Assembly (NCBI RefSeq): GCF_016892705.1
Contig: NZ_JAFEMB010000001.1
Span: 682,001 to 746,000 of the forward strand
Reading direction: 5' to 3'
Source of the DNA: Microvirga pudoricolor
GTDB taxonomy: Bacteria; Pseudomonadota; Alphaproteobacteria; Rhizobiales; Beijerinckiaceae
DNA length: 64,000 nucleotides
Under the pieces are notes generated by a model, which saw only the letters and a program-made list of their open reading frames with translations, was not told where the DNA came from and did no database searches. Both the position numbers and the translations under genes were made by a program. This document shows positions 19,477 through 29,310 of the stretch, piece after piece (the stretch's first letter is position 1; the number at the start of each line of letters is the position of its first letter).

Positions 19477-21067
19477 CCGCGATCTCCTCAAGTTGATTTA
19501 CGTCGACTTCGCGATAACGGCGACCCGTTTGTGGGCAAATCAGATCAGGCCCGAGACGAACCCCGGCGTGACTCATCCAACCGACACGCTTCGCGGGCAC
19601 ACCTGCAAAGATCGCGAATGCCGGAACATCAGCAGCGATTACAGCACCTGCGGCAACGAAGGCGTACTCGCCAATCGTATGACCACAAACAATTGTCGCG
19701 TTCGCGCCAATCGAAGCGCCCCGCTTCACGAGCGTTGGAAGATACTCAGACTTGCGCGCAATCGCTGAGCGTGGGTTTTTTACATTCGTAAAAACGCATG
19801 ATGGTCCACAGAACACACTCTCTTCGAGAGTCACTCCTTCATACAGCGATACGTTATTCTGAATTTTTACGTTGTCACCAATCGTGACTCTGGGCCCAAT
19901 CATGACGTTCTGACCGATATTGACGTTCTTACCGAGCGTCACCTCTCCGAGAACATGACTGAAGTGCCAGATCTTTGATCCTTCCCCAATCTCTACATTA
20001 TCGTCGACATAAGCGGACTCGTGAATCGTCACTCCAGGATGAGAAGGCTCAACTCGCGACGGATGATGACGTCTAGCTCTTGCTGGCTCTTCACCGGCGC
20101 GAGCACGCCGCAGAGCTTCTGCCGCACGCGCAAGCACCGAGAGAACCCGAACGCCTTCCCGTCCATCTGTGCGTGGAGTCCGCTCGTGCAGAACGCAGTC
20201 GATGAAATGCTGACACTCACTTTTGAGAGGCTCATCTTGCGACACAGCGATTGGGACTGCATTCGCTTTTTTTACAACGGGCATTCGATCTCGCCATTCA
20301 ACCTTGTGCGGATAGAACAGCAGTTTGCGATCCCAGTCTTCTCCGTCATCGAAAACAACCATAGCGTCAGAGCCAACCACTACGAGCTTTTGATCTTTAA
20401 AGGGATGAAGCCAGGAAACAAAAACGTGTGCCCGCTCACCACCTGGAAATACGAGATGGGTGGTAGTTACATCTGCGATCGTGTCGTGCAGGTAATACCC
20501 ACCGGAGGCCAGGACTTCGGCCGGCTCACTTCCAATGATCGAGAGTATCATGGAAATGTCGTGAGGTGCAAAGGACCAGAGAATGTCCTCCTCGCGTCGG
20601 ACCTTTCCTAGATTCAAGCGGTTCGAATAGAGATACTGAACTCGTCCTAGTCTGCCATCCCGCACAAGGTTGATCAGCTCAAGAAAAGCGGGGTGGTACT
20701 GCAACAGGTGACCAACCATCAGGCGAAGTTTGAAGCGTTCAGCTAAAGCGCAAAGCTCTTTCGCATCAGCCACCTCAAGGGAAAGCGGCTTCTCGACAAA
20801 CACATGCTTGCCAGCCTCTAGTGCTCGCTTCGCGAGTGCATGATGCATAGATGCTGGGGCTGCTATTGCAACAGCTTGCACCTTGGGATCGACGAGAGCT
20901 TCCTCGAACGCAAGTGCACGTCCGCCATACTTCGCAGTAAGATCCAAAACGGCTGGTTTGTTTTCGTCAACTAGAGCTTCGAGTACACCAAGCTCGGCGA
21001 AATTTCGGACGAGGTTTTTGCCCCAGTATCCGCATCCAACGACTGCTACCCCTACAGAGTCGCTCAT
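19451..21067 (-). CDS. Fused Gfo/Idh/MocA dehydrogenase + LbH N-acetyltransferase (WbpB-WbpD fusion)
   Basis: A 538-residue two-domain protein. Residues 1-320 are a Gfo/Idh/MocA oxidoreductase with Rossmann [11 protein letters not shown] and the catalytic [14 protein letters not shown] segment, matching WbpB/WlbA (oxidation of UDP-GlcNAcA at C3). After a short basic linker, residues about 338-538 form a left-handed beta-helix of hexapeptide repeats (from [19 protein letters not shown] to [13 protein letters not shown] end), matching WbpD/WlbB, which acetylates the 3-amino group. Fusion puts steps one and three of the three-step route in one chain. The middle enzyme is the overlapping aminotransferase. 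Product: UDP-2,3-diacetamido-2,3-dideoxy-glucuronate (inference from family). Confidence 0.87.
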   Translation of the reverse strand: MSDSVGVAVVGCGYWGKNLVRNFAELGVLEALVDENKPAVLDLTAKYGGRALAFEEALVDPKVQAVAIAAPASMHHALAKRALEAGKHVFVEKPLSLEVADAKELCALAERFKLRLMVGHLLQYHPAFLELINLVRDGRLGRVQYLYSNRLNLGKVRREEDILWSFAPHDISMILSIIGSEPAEVLASGGYYLHDTIADVTTTHLVFPGGERAHVFVSWLHPFKDQKLVVVGSDAMVVFDDGEDWDRKLLFYPHKVEWRDRMPVVKKANAVPIAVSQDEPLKSECQHFIDCVLHERTPRTDGREGVRVLSVLARAAEALRRARAGEEPARARRHHPSRVEPSHPGVTIHESAYVDDNVEIGEGSKIWHFSHVLGEVTLGKNVNIGQNVMIGPRVTIGDNVKIQNNVSLYEGVTLEESVFCGPSCVFTNVKNPRSAIARKSEYLPTLVKRGASIGANATIVCGHTIGEYAFVAAGAVIAADVPAFAIFAGVPAKRVGWMSHAGVRLGPDLICPQTGRRYREVDVNQLEEIADDGFDHVH

Positions 21068-21486
21068 GGTCAGGCGCCTTCAACTGTCTTGCCAATCGTA
21101 GAAAGGTACATCTACTGGTCTATACTTGGCTGCCAGATCGCACTCGGCATAGCTTAAGGACAGCGAGCCTGGTCGCCGCCACTTCAGTACTCAGTAACTC
21201 ACAAGCACCCATTCTTATTATCAACGTCCACAGCCGCTTCGAAAACGGTCCGACGCACATCTGATGATCTACGGTAAATTATGGGATAAGGTTTCGATCA
21301 TTACAAGGTGTTGATAACTTGGTATGTTCTTCTATGAAGCGCATCATCTCGATAGGGGTACGCCATTTTCTCCCAATTACAGTGCTTGCTCTGGCCAACT
21401 GCGCTTGCTCTATTACGCGACATTAAGACGCCGACTTAGCTGTGACAAGCCGCGACACTGAATATGAGCGGTCTTGGGAGGAAGTC
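21068..21486. other. Divergent promoter region of the polysaccharide cluster
   Basis: About 420 AT-rich bases between the minus-strand wbpB-D fusion and the plus-strand sugar transferase. TTGATA at 21311 followed by TATGAA about 16 bases later is a weak sigma-70-like candidate for the plus-strand genes. No gene seen. Confidence 0.4.
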
Positions 21487-22590
21487 ATGATGGACGTCTC
21501 TTCAGCTGCATGTCCAGATTACGTCCCGGCTGGCGAACCGGCACTAGCTGCGGAAGAGTCCTCATCACTCTCAAGATATGGCTACACGAGGGCCGCATTT
21601 AACGAGATCGAACGATTTACTGGACAGGCTAGCAACAGCACAGCTTTGCTCGAAGCCGTTACGGAGGCCCATTCGCGCGAAGCGGCAATCCAATTCGACT
21701 CCGTGCTCATCGGACCACCTTTAAACGAAGTACCGGACATCACCGGCTTCATGCGCGCAGCCTTCTTTATCATTGCAACCGGCGGGTACGTGATCTGTCA
21801 TTTAGAAAGCGCGGATCAGCGCTCCAGTAGACTGTTTGGGTCCAATCCAACTGGCTCGGAACGTCTGCTGTGGATCCTCGATTACTTGCTGCATCGGGTT
21901 ATACCAAGGCTTGGCCTAACACGCGCATTCTACCGCTTTCTTTGGCCTAACCATCGGGTTCTATCACGCGCTGAAGCTTTGGGCAGAGTCGTTCATGCTG
22001 GATACGCCCTTAAAGCAACGTTTGAATCTGCAGGGCAATTCTTTATCATCGCCCAACGTGAGACAGCGACATTCATTGAAAGACCTGCGCCATCCAAAGG
22101 TGTGCTCTTCAAGATGAATCGCGTCGGTCAGTTTGGCCGAGTGATCTGCGTCTATAAGCTTCGGACGATGCACCCGTACTCTGAGTATCTACAAGAATAT
22201 ATGCATCGGAATCATGGACTAGATGTTGGAGGAAAATTCAAACACGATTTCCGAATCATCTCACCGGGTCGCTTCATGCGAAAATATTGGCTCGATGAGA
22301 TACCCATGCTGCTGAATCTCTTGAAAGGCGACATCAAACTCGTCGGGGTTCGGCCTTTGAGCATGCAGTATTTTAGTCTGTACCCGCAAGAAGCTCGGAC
22401 CCTACGTATGAATTACAAGCCTGGGCTGATCCCTCCTTATTATGCCGACTTACCGAAAGATTTCGAAGCAATTGTCGAGTCTGAGCTACGATATCTGAAA
22501 TCCTATAACCAGGCACCCTACCTCACGGATGCCAAGTATCTGTGTCAAATAGCCTACAATATCCTATGGAAACGAGCCTACAGTAAATGA
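21487..22590 (+). CDS. Initiating sugar transferase (bacterial sugar transferase family) with unusual N-terminal domain
   Basis: A 367-residue protein whose C-terminal 170 residues are a bacterial sugar transferase (polyprenyl-phosphate hexose-1-phosphate transferase). The VYKLRTMHPYSE and DEIPMLLNLLKGDIKLVGVRP blocks are diagnostic. The N-terminal half is not the usual four-helix WbaP/WcaJ region. It looks like a methyltransferase-like remnant (DSVLIGPPLNEVPD, then FFIIATGGYVICHLE), a form I recall from some other polysaccharide loci. ATG 21487 is chosen because GGGAGGAAG lies just upstream; GTG 21442 is further back in frame. It should load the first sugar of the repeat unit onto undecaprenyl phosphate. 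Confidence 0.85.
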   Translation: MMDVSSAACPDYVPAGEPALAAEESSSLSRYGYTRAAFNEIERFTGQASNSTALLEAVTEAHSREAAIQFDSVLIGPPLNEVPDITGFMRAAFFIIATGGYVICHLESADQRSSRLFGSNPTGSERLLWILDYLLHRVIPRLGLTRAFYRFLWPNHRVLSRAEALGRVVHAGYALKATFESAGQFFIIAQRETATFIERPAPSKGVLFKMNRVGQFGRVICVYKLRTMHPYSEYLQEYMHRNHGLDVGGKFKHDFRIISPGRFMRKYWLDEIPMLLNLLKGDIKLVGVRPLSMQYFSLYPQEARTLRMNYKPGLIPPYYADLPKDFEAIVESELRYLKSYNQAPYLTDAKYLCQIAYNILWKRAYSK

Positions 22591-22639
22591 CGTCTGCCGT
22601 GGTCAATCGATCAACTTCGCGCGCGTTTGGAGGCACGAA

Positions 22640-24004
22640 ATGTATGCGGATCATCTCGATGTAATCAAACATGCACCATTAGACTCCATCGATCTACTTT
22701 CGCTTTTCCGGACACGGCAGGCAACTGTCGGAATTATCGGCCTGGGTTATGTAGGACTTCCTCTCGCGTTAACCGCCGCAAGAGCAGGTTTTGACGTGCT
22801 GGGTTTTGATATAAACGCGATGTACGTTGATTGTTTGAACCGAGGCGAAAGTTACATAAACCACATTTCATCCGCAGCGGTGGCAGACGCAATAGAACAG
22901 CATCATCTCCTCGCAACAGACGATTTTCGGCGCCTCGGCGAGCCCGACGCGCTGCTGATCTGCGTTCCGACGCCCCTGACGAAGCATCGCGAGCCGGACC
23001 TGTCCTACGTGGAAAGCTCTGGGAGAGAGATTGCACGACACTTGCGGCGGGGTCAGCTCGTGGTCCTGGAGTCCACGACCTATCCGGGCACCACGGACGA
23101 GGTCCTCAAACCCATCCTGGAGGCCACGGGGCTCAAGAGCGGGCGCGACTTCTTCCTGGCCTTCTCGCCCGAGCGCGAGGATCCCGGCAATCCGGATTTC
23201 GGCACCTCGACCATCCCCAAGGTGGTGGGAGGCGACGGACCCGACGCCCTGGCTCTCGCCGACGCGCTCTATGCAGGGCTCGTGGTGAAGACCGTGCCGG
23301 TCTCGTCCACCGCCACCGCCGAGGCCGTGAAGCTGACCGAGAACATCTTCCGGGCCGTGAACATCGCCCTCGTGAACGAGCTCAAGGTCGTCTACGCCGC
23401 CATGGGCATCGACGTCTGGGAGGTGATCGACGCCGCCAAGACCAAGCCCTTCGGCTTCATGCCGTTCTATCCGGGCCCGGGCCTCGGCGGCCACTGCATT
23501 CCCATCGATCCCTTCTATCTCACATCCAAGGCACGCGAGTACGACATTACAACACGCTTCATCGAGTTGGCCGGTGAGATCAATTCCAGGATGCCGTATC
23601 TCGTGGTCGACCGGCTCGCAGAGGCTATCGACGACTCTGGTAAGACAATCCGCAATGCGAAGGTCTTGGTTCTCGGCATCGCCTACAAGAAGAACGTGGG
23701 TGACATGCGCGAAAGTCCGTCCCTCAAGCTCATCGAGCTTATTGAAAGACGAGGCGCTAGAGTCGACTATCATGACGCCCAAATTCCCATCATTCCCATG
23801 ACAAGGGAGCACGCCGACCTGGCAGGCAGAACCTCTGTGCCACTCGACGCAAGCAGATTAGGCGACTATGACGCAATCCTTATTGCTACCGACCACGACA
23901 GTGTGGACTATCAGTTCATCGCAAGCAACGCGAAGCTTATAGTTGATACCAGGAACGTTTGCGCGAAAGTCGCCATTCAAAAGGGGCTGGTCGTTAAGGC
24001 GTGA
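22640..24004 (+). CDS. UDP-GlcNAc/UDP-glucose 6-dehydrogenase family (WbpA-like)
   Basis: A 454-residue nucleotide-sugar dehydrogenase. An N-terminal Rossmann motif IIGLGYVGLPLAL, a central STTYPGTTDE block, the catalytic Cys in GPGLGGHCIPIDP and the C-terminal domain with GIAYKKNVGDMRESPS are all present. The length and GGHCIPIDPFYL form match WbpA/WbpO-type UDP-N-acetylhexosamine dehydrogenases better than Ugd. In this setting it supplies UDP-GlcNAcA to the wbpB-D/wbpE products. GGAGG lies 6 bases before the start. The middle of the gene (about 22930-23530) has near-total G/C third positions while both ends do not, suggesting a recombination patch. Confidence 0.88.
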   Translation: MYADHLDVIKHAPLDSIDLLSLFRTRQATVGIIGLGYVGLPLALTAARAGFDVLGFDINAMYVDCLNRGESYINHISSAAVADAIEQHHLLATDDFRRLGEPDALLICVPTPLTKHREPDLSYVESSGREIARHLRRGQLVVLESTTYPGTTDEVLKPILEATGLKSGRDFFLAFSPEREDPGNPDFGTSTIPKVVGGDGPDALALADALYAGLVVKTVPVSSTATAEAVKLTENIFRAVNIALVNELKVVYAAMGIDVWEVIDAAKTKPFGFMPFYPGPGLGGHCIPIDPFYLTSKAREYDITTRFIELAGEINSRMPYLVVDRLAEAIDDSGKTIRNAKVLVLGIAYKKNVGDMRESPSLKLIELIERRGARVDYHDAQIPIIPMTREHADLAGRTSVPLDASRLGDYDAILIATDHDSVDYQFIASNAKLIVDTRNVCAKVAIQKGLVVKA

Positions 24005-24326
24005 GTCATGTGCAGTTCCAACTGCGCATTTGGCTCAGTTCGCATAGTGCCGCGTAGAAAGTGCGGAGGAAGACGTTGCTCGATCTGATCGCGCAGTCAG
24101 CGTTTTTATGGAAGCGGCCTCGTTTCTCATCAGGCTCGCTGTGCCTATGCCATCTCTTTCCATTGCGAGTCTTCCAGGCAGCCAAACTGTTTAACTCCGC
24201 CTCAAGATCCTCCAGCTGTTGTGCGGATCAAATTCTTCTGGCTGTTGTATCGTCGGATTCTGCGTGGCCGCCATCTACTCTTGGCGGCCAGCACCGCAAG
24301 TGTAGGCCCAAAGGAGCGAGCAGCGA
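24005..24326. other. Intergenic gap within the polysaccharide cluster
   Basis: About 320 bases between the dehydrogenase and the export gene. Short frames exist but none resembles a known family or has a convincing ribosome site. It probably carries the export-gene leader. Confidence 0.4.
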
Positions 24327-25598
24327 ATGTTCCAAAAACAGGGACACCTGAAATACATATTCGCCCTTCTGATAGGCTTGTACCCAGCACTTGCGGGTCC
24401 GGCCAAGGCCGAGTACCTTTTAGCCCCCGGTGATGTCATCGAATTCTCGGCAGTTGGTCTTCCGGAGCTGAGGCAGCGTTCGCGCGTCGACCCAAATGGG
24501 GAAGTTTCATTACCGCTTATCGGTCAGATGAAGGCGTCAGGGTTATCGCTCACAGAGCTTCGGGCAGAGGTCAAGTCACTCATCCCAACAAAATCCTTGC
24601 GGCGCAAAACACCACAAGGGCTCGACATTCTGGTGATTGATCCGAATGAAGTAAACCTCGAAATTGCCGACTACAGGCCAATTTATGTCAGCGGCGATGT
24701 AGAGCGTCCCGGCGAACAGTCCTATCGGATCGGACTTACAGTGAGACAAGCCGTGGCCGTGTGTGGCGGCTTCAGCCAGCGGCGTCTTCTCGCCGACCAG
24801 TTGTCGACTCCTCAGACAGCCGATCTGAAGGCCGAATACAGAAACCTCTGGACCGAGTATACACAAGCTCAGGTTCAGGCTTGGCGGGTGGAAACTGAGA
24901 TGAGAGAGGCACCAGAATTCGCCGTAGATAGGGATGAGCTCAAGAAGCTACCAATCGAAACGGATGTGAGAGACCAAATCCTTCGCTTCGAGGAGCAGAA
25001 GTTCGGCACAAATCAAACGACCTTTGCTCGTGAGAAGAATTCTCTAGCGGCACAGGTCCAGCAGTCAGACGAACAGATCAAGCTTGTTCAAGAGCAGCTC
25101 GGGAAGACACAGGAGGGTGCCCAGCTAGCATTGGCAGAGCTCCAACGGGTCCAAGGCTCATACGAGAAGGGCGTGATCCCGATCACCCGTGTTGCCGAGG
25201 AGCGCCGGTATACCCTCATGGCACAGACACAGAACCTCCAGACTACCGAGCGGCTCGGGCAACTGCAGAAGGAGCGAGAGGAACTCGTTCGCAAGCTCAG
25301 CGAGCTCGAGGTCGGCCGAAGTGTTACACTCTCCAGAGAACTTCAGGAGGCCATCATTCGACTGACGTCCATCAAGACTCGACTCGGGAGTGTCGACGCG
25401 AAACTACTATACGCCAGTTCCGGCTCTCAACAGCTACAGAACACCATGAACATCGCTGTTCAACCCCACATAACGGTCGTACGAAAAGTCACAACCGGGT
25501 TTGAGCGCATTGATGCAAATGAGGAAACCGAGATTTTTCCAGGAGACACGGTAGTAGTTACAATGCCCTCTCGTTTCGGGTCACCGCTGTCGAAATGA
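24327..25598 (+). CDS. Polysaccharide export protein, OPX family (ExoF-like)
   Basis: A 423-residue secreted protein. A signal peptide (FALLIGLYPALAGPAKA) is followed by a polysaccharide-export domain (YLLAPGDVIEFSAVGLPEL, residues about 29-110), an SLBB-like region (VSGDVERPGEQSYRIG), then a long alpha-helical coiled coil (about 165-370) and a short C-terminal beta segment. This layout and length match rhizobial ExoF, which pairs with ExoP-type co-polymerases to carry polymer across the periplasm and outer membrane. It lacks an obvious lipobox Cys. The co-polymerase partner is the Wzc/ExoP-like protein 3.7 kb downstream. Confidence 0.87.
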   Translation: MFQKQGHLKYIFALLIGLYPALAGPAKAEYLLAPGDVIEFSAVGLPELRQRSRVDPNGEVSLPLIGQMKASGLSLTELRAEVKSLIPTKSLRRKTPQGLDILVIDPNEVNLEIADYRPIYVSGDVERPGEQSYRIGLTVRQAVAVCGGFSQRRLLADQLSTPQTADLKAEYRNLWTEYTQAQVQAWRVETEMREAPEFAVDRDELKKLPIETDVRDQILRFEEQKFGTNQTTFAREKNSLAAQVQQSDEQIKLVQEQLGKTQEGAQLALAELQRVQGSYEKGVIPITRVAEERRYTLMAQTQNLQTTERLGQLQKEREELVRKLSELEVGRSVTLSRELQEAIIRLTSIKTRLGSVDAKLLYASSGSQQLQNTMNIAVQPHITVVRKVTTGFERIDANEETEIFPGDTVVVTMPSRFGSPLSK

Positions 25599-25805
25599 AT
25601 CTAGCAGGGATCCGCTCAATTCAGACGTTGTCCCAGGGGGAAGTCGATCGGTCTTATCCCTTCATTCTTGGCTGTGAACAGATTGACTTGCTGTCATACG
25701 AGTTTCGCGTAAGATCACCTCCCTGGAACAGCATACTTGCAATGAGTCCAGATGTTTCCAACGCCGGCTTAATAACGTTCTGACGAAAGCGGAGCAAGAG
25801 CTGCA

Positions 25806-26855
25806 ATGGATACCTGGGATTACCCGCTCAAGCAGCCTCACCACAGTCTTGCCGCGTTGCGAAAGAGCGCAGCTTCCGTCACCGTCGTACCTCTCGTTTT
25901 GACCTCTCTCAGAGCTGCCGAGTGGGACGCGTTTTCGAAGGAATGTAGAGCATCATTCCGATCAGCGTTCAGTTGGCTTCGCGGCTGGGCGGTCCGATCT
26001 GGCCTTCGAGGTCGTAAGGTCAGGTTATTCGAGTTGCGCCAGGCTGGTCTTAAGATTGGACAATGTGCTCTTGACATCAGCGGACAGGAGCGGATTTTTC
26101 TCGATCGATTGTCGCTCAGGCCAGGCTACGAAGCTCTCTGGACCCCCAGTATACAAGCTCTCATTTCACATCTAGGTCCAGGTTATTATCGCTACGGCTG
26201 GGAGTTCAACTTCGAACAAAGCCGAGAACATGAGATCCAAAGTCTCCCTGGCGTTCGTATCGTCGAAAACAGGCCTATAGCGGTGCAAGTCGTCGAATTC
26301 TCTCAATGGTCAACTTGGAACGACTACTGGTCAAGCACTAGCAATAATACACGTCGCAATGCCAAAGCCGGGGAGAGCGCCGATCTGAAGATGTCAGTCC
26401 ATAATGGTCTTCGCAGTCTCCCGGATTTGCTTGCTATTAATCGGTTACGCGCACACATGCATGCCAGAAAGGGACTTAGCTTCGAGGCTATTAGCACCCT
26501 GAAATGCACCCTCCTTGATATGTTATCATCTCCTGAACATTTTCTGACCGGTCTTGTGACAGGACATAGCACACCACTTGCAGGCTTCTGTGGTTATGAG
26601 TTTGGTGAACTTACCTATTACATGGCTGGAGGCTGCCAGAAGTGCAACACCGGGGCTGCATGGTATCTGCAGAAGCACATGCTACATCGCGCGTGGGAGC
26701 GGACGAGTGGATCCGGTAGGTACGTAGTCGGGTATTTGGACAGGCTGTCTTATGATGAAGCGGCCAATAGCGGGCTCATCCGATCTCGACGTGCGATCAA
26801 GACCTCTGATTATGAGACAAACATCGTCTCTTTTGAGTGGCTTCCTGCTGCTTAG
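25806..26855 (+). CDS. FemAB/GNAT-type acyltransferase-like protein
   Basis: A 349-residue cytosolic protein resembling the FemAB/BioF2-like GNAT fold seen in polysaccharide clusters. Visible features are a basic segment STSNNTRRNAKAGE (about residues 176-190, typical of the lipid-substrate face), LRAHMHARKG, and a YYMAGGCQKCNTGAAWYLQK block that matches the acyl-donor binding part of these proteins. Relatives transfer amino acids from tRNA or acyl groups to cell-wall or sugar substrates. Which donor and acceptor apply here is unknown; decoration of the polymer with an acyl or aminoacyl group is inferred. It starts about 200 bases after the export gene. Confidence 0.65.
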   Translation: MDTWDYPLKQPHHSLAALRKSAASVTVVPLVLTSLRAAEWDAFSKECRASFRSAFSWLRGWAVRSGLRGRKVRLFELRQAGLKIGQCALDISGQERIFLDRLSLRPGYEALWTPSIQALISHLGPGYYRYGWEFNFEQSREHEIQSLPGVRIVENRPIAVQVVEFSQWSTWNDYWSSTSNNTRRNAKAGESADLKMSVHNGLRSLPDLLAINRLRAHMHARKGLSFEAISTLKCTLLDMLSSPEHFLTGLVTGHSTPLAGFCGYEFGELTYYMAGGCQKCNTGAAWYLQKHMLHRAWERTSGSGRYVVGYLDRLSYDEAANSGLIRSRRAIKTSDYETNIVSFEWLPAA

Positions 26856-26963
26856 GCTCGCCATGTTCGCTGCTTGAGTTCGAACTTGTACGCGACAGGT
26901 TGATTTGTCGACATTCAGGTTACGCAAGGTCAGGTTGACAAGCCCTGTACAGCACTCGGCAGA

Positions 26964-27794
26964 TCACCGCCCGAAGAAGTACTTCAGTTGCCAATTGCTC
27001 CAAGTGGGCTCAATGACGTCCCGAGGCATATTAAACACATCGCCCGCCGCTCTAGCGGGACCGCGTACGGTTGTGAAGAAGGATGAAAATCCTGCCTGGG
27101 CTGCGAGCATTGGGTCTCTATGAGCGTGAAAGTCGTCGCCCGGACTCCCCCAAGGACAAGCAAAATGAGTCACGAAAGTCCCCAACAAATCGCTTAACAC
27201 CGAACGTGAATGAACAAGTTCGCGTAGCACCTCGTCTTCTGATAACTCCGCGAGTCTGCGGTGCGTATGTGTATGGGAGCCTATGGCCATACCGGCCTCT
27301 GTCCAGCGCAAACAACCTTGCCGATCCAAGAATTTTCCATTCACATCTGCACGAAGCTCGTGCAGCTCACCGGTCAAGTAGCCCGAGATGACAAACATGA
27401 CCGCCGGTACAGCTTTCTCGACTAATACTGGAAGCGCATTCTGCACAGTGTCACGATAGCCATCGTCAAACGTAACAAGGAAGTAACGACCTTCAAATCG
27501 ATCGTTCTTCATAAGGTGCACGGCCGCATCGACGTCAATGAACTCCCCGTAATTCTTAAGATAGTCCAATTGCCTACCTAGGTCACGCATCTCGTGCTGC
27601 CTTACGTGATGGTAGCAAATAGTTCTGAGTTCACCAGTGCCGCACGCCGATAAATCACGGGTCAAGGACAAGGACCCTAGGATGAGTTCACGAATCCCAG
27701 ATGTTTGTATCATCTGCCGCATAACTGGCTTACTGCGCAGCATACGTGCCAATCGAGTCAGAGTGCTACTTCGAGACGTCTCAGGAGTGTACAT
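26964..27794 (-). CDS. Polysaccharide deacetylase (NodB homology domain)
   Basis: A 276-residue carbohydrate esterase 4 protein. The catalytic and metal motifs are TFDDGYRD (Asp-Asp), SHTHTHRRL (two metal His) and a later FACPWGSPGDD block. CE4 enzymes remove N- or O-acetyl groups from polysaccharides. No signal peptide is evident from ATG 27794; ATG 27833 in frame would extend the N-terminus by 13 residues but not supply one. It is transcribed opposite to the preceding acyltransferase-like gene. It is probably a tailoring enzyme for N-acetyl groups in the polymer. Confidence 0.85.
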   Translation of the reverse strand: MYTPETSRSSTLTRLARMLRSKPVMRQMIQTSGIRELILGSLSLTRDLSACGTGELRTICYHHVRQHEMRDLGRQLDYLKNYGEFIDVDAAVHLMKNDRFEGRYFLVTFDDGYRDTVQNALPVLVEKAVPAVMFVISGYLTGELHELRADVNGKFLDRQGCLRWTEAGMAIGSHTHTHRRLAELSEDEVLRELVHSRSVLSDLLGTFVTHFACPWGSPGDDFHAHRDPMLAAQAGFSSFFTTVRGPARAAGDVFNMPRDVIEPTWSNWQLKYFFGR

Positions 27795-27833
27795 AACATT
27801 CGCCCCCAACTCCTCCGGCCTTTTGAGGCACAC

Positions 27834-28170
27834 TGTGTGGCATAAAGCGCGTCATAACTATCAATGTATGGATGATCGTTTTCTAATGCAAAGATATACA
27901 TTACAAACAGGGATCACTCGCGGCTTTTTGATCTCGAACACAAGTCTCTTACAGAGTAAGATGACCTCTCGCCCATTACTCACCTCATTGCAAGTTGACT
28001 GAAGCGAAGGCAAATCCGTCTGGTAACCACTGGATTAGGTTGAGGACAAATACAGTTCGGAAGGAGGTTTTGTCGGAATTACAACAGTAACAGCATAGGT
28101 TCGCCGTATTGAGCGACCGACGGTGCCTCCACGCGCCAATAGACAGATAGGACGATGTTCAACATTCAAG
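27834..28170. other. Intergenic gap between deacetylase and VanZ-like genes
   Basis: About 340 AT-rich bases. No credible gene, repeat or hairpin with a T run was recognised. Confidence 0.4.
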
Positions 28171-28602
28171 TTATAGATCACTATCTGCGGACGGAACATC
28201 CTCTCGCGTCGGTCTGACAGGGTTTCCTAGCTTCCCAACTGCGCGAAAAAGTAGATGAGAATATGCCGATAGGAATGTGCCCGCCCATGCGCCACCCGCG
28301 CTTGCTAGAAAATCCAGGAAGCTCGGTATTCGTCCCGGAACCAAAATCTGTATAAGTTCGAGTCCGCCCGCCATCATCGTTAATAGGACTGCAGTCAGAG
28401 TCAGCGTTTTCTTGCCTGGACCAATTAACCCAGCAAGTGCACTTAATAGCATATACCCGACAAAATGCTCCAGCTGCGAGTTTACAAGGCGGAATGAGAC
28501 AAGGACTGCGCCGGGAAGAACTGATCCGATCACTATCCCTAATGCAACGATTAGGCCAAACACTCTAAAGATGGTTGATCGATTGAATGACGTCACCGAC
28601 AT
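28171..28602 (-). CDS. VanZ-like membrane protein
   Basis: A 143-residue integral membrane protein with four predicted helices. The VanZ pattern is visible as an N-terminal helix, the NSQLEHFVGYMLLSALAG segment (His in a membrane helix) and the GGLELIQILVPGRIPSFLD segment with the conserved Glu-Gln and Arg-X-X-Asp positions. VanZ-like proteins occur in many exopolysaccharide loci but their biochemical role is not settled. It stands alone on the minus strand. Confidence 0.78.
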   Translation of the reverse strand: MSVTSFNRSTIFRVFGLIVALGIVIGSVLPGAVLVSFRLVNSQLEHFVGYMLLSALAGLIGPGKKTLTLTAVLLTMMAGGLELIQILVPGRIPSFLDFLASAGGAWAGTFLSAYSHLLFRAVGKLGNPVRPTREDVPSADSDL

Positions 28603-29310
28603 AGGACTTTGTGTGGCCCGAGACAGCGACAGCTTTCGCGCTTTCTGGCAGTGCCTGAATTCGATCTCCTATCGAATGAAACCGTATTCATATCTAAGAG
28701 ATCCTATCCTGCCCGACTTAAAGGCTGCGCAGGATTGCCTGGAAAGATACAAAACACAACACGGTGGTTCTTTTCTACTCACAGCCAGTAGCTGTACCAC
28801 ATAGTCTACTTTTGGGGCTAAACGACGCGCACCAACGTCTCAGAGTTGACCGCCTGTCTCCTATATCAGCCTCGATCAAAACATCGCCCAGATCTTCCGA
28901 CCATGTTGAACCATAATACGTTAGGACCACTTAGATATATCTCACAAATGCTAAGTTACTACAGATGCTAGACACAGTCACTCATGGCATAGTGTATATG
29001 CTTGAGATTAACCTGAAAACAATGTAGGCTGTCGCACCATAAAAGGATGATCATATCTAAGGACGTTTCCTTGGAACCGCTGTTACCACTATCATACTCA
29101 CTATGTTTGTCGCGCTTAGTTCCTTTTAGGTTGCCGGGTTTAGGGCGAGTACAGCCGACCATTAATGCTGATTTTCTGTTTTTAAGTCGGAAGACACATA
29201 GCATTATTTAGGATATTATTTGTCAACATGTGATGATTGAGAAGAATGCATTAGCTTCTTCTTGACTTAGCAACGCTTCGATCATTCGCCGTCGTTAGAC
29301 TGAGGCTGTA
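28603..29310. other. AT-rich intergenic region upstream of the co-polymerase gene
   Basis: About 700 bases of low-GC DNA between the divergent VanZ-like and Wzc/ExoP-like genes. No gene is supported. It probably contains regulated promoters for both flanking genes, but no specific site could be assigned. Confidence 0.45.

Noticed and set aside
22868..23812. Long minus-strand frame (314 codons) inside the wbpA-like gene
   Set aside because: It coincides with the high-GC patch of a well-conserved dehydrogenase; high GC3 alone creates such frames.
25595..25783. 62-codon frame overlapping the export-gene stop
   Set aside because: No family resemblance and no ribosome site independent of the preceding gene; could be chance.
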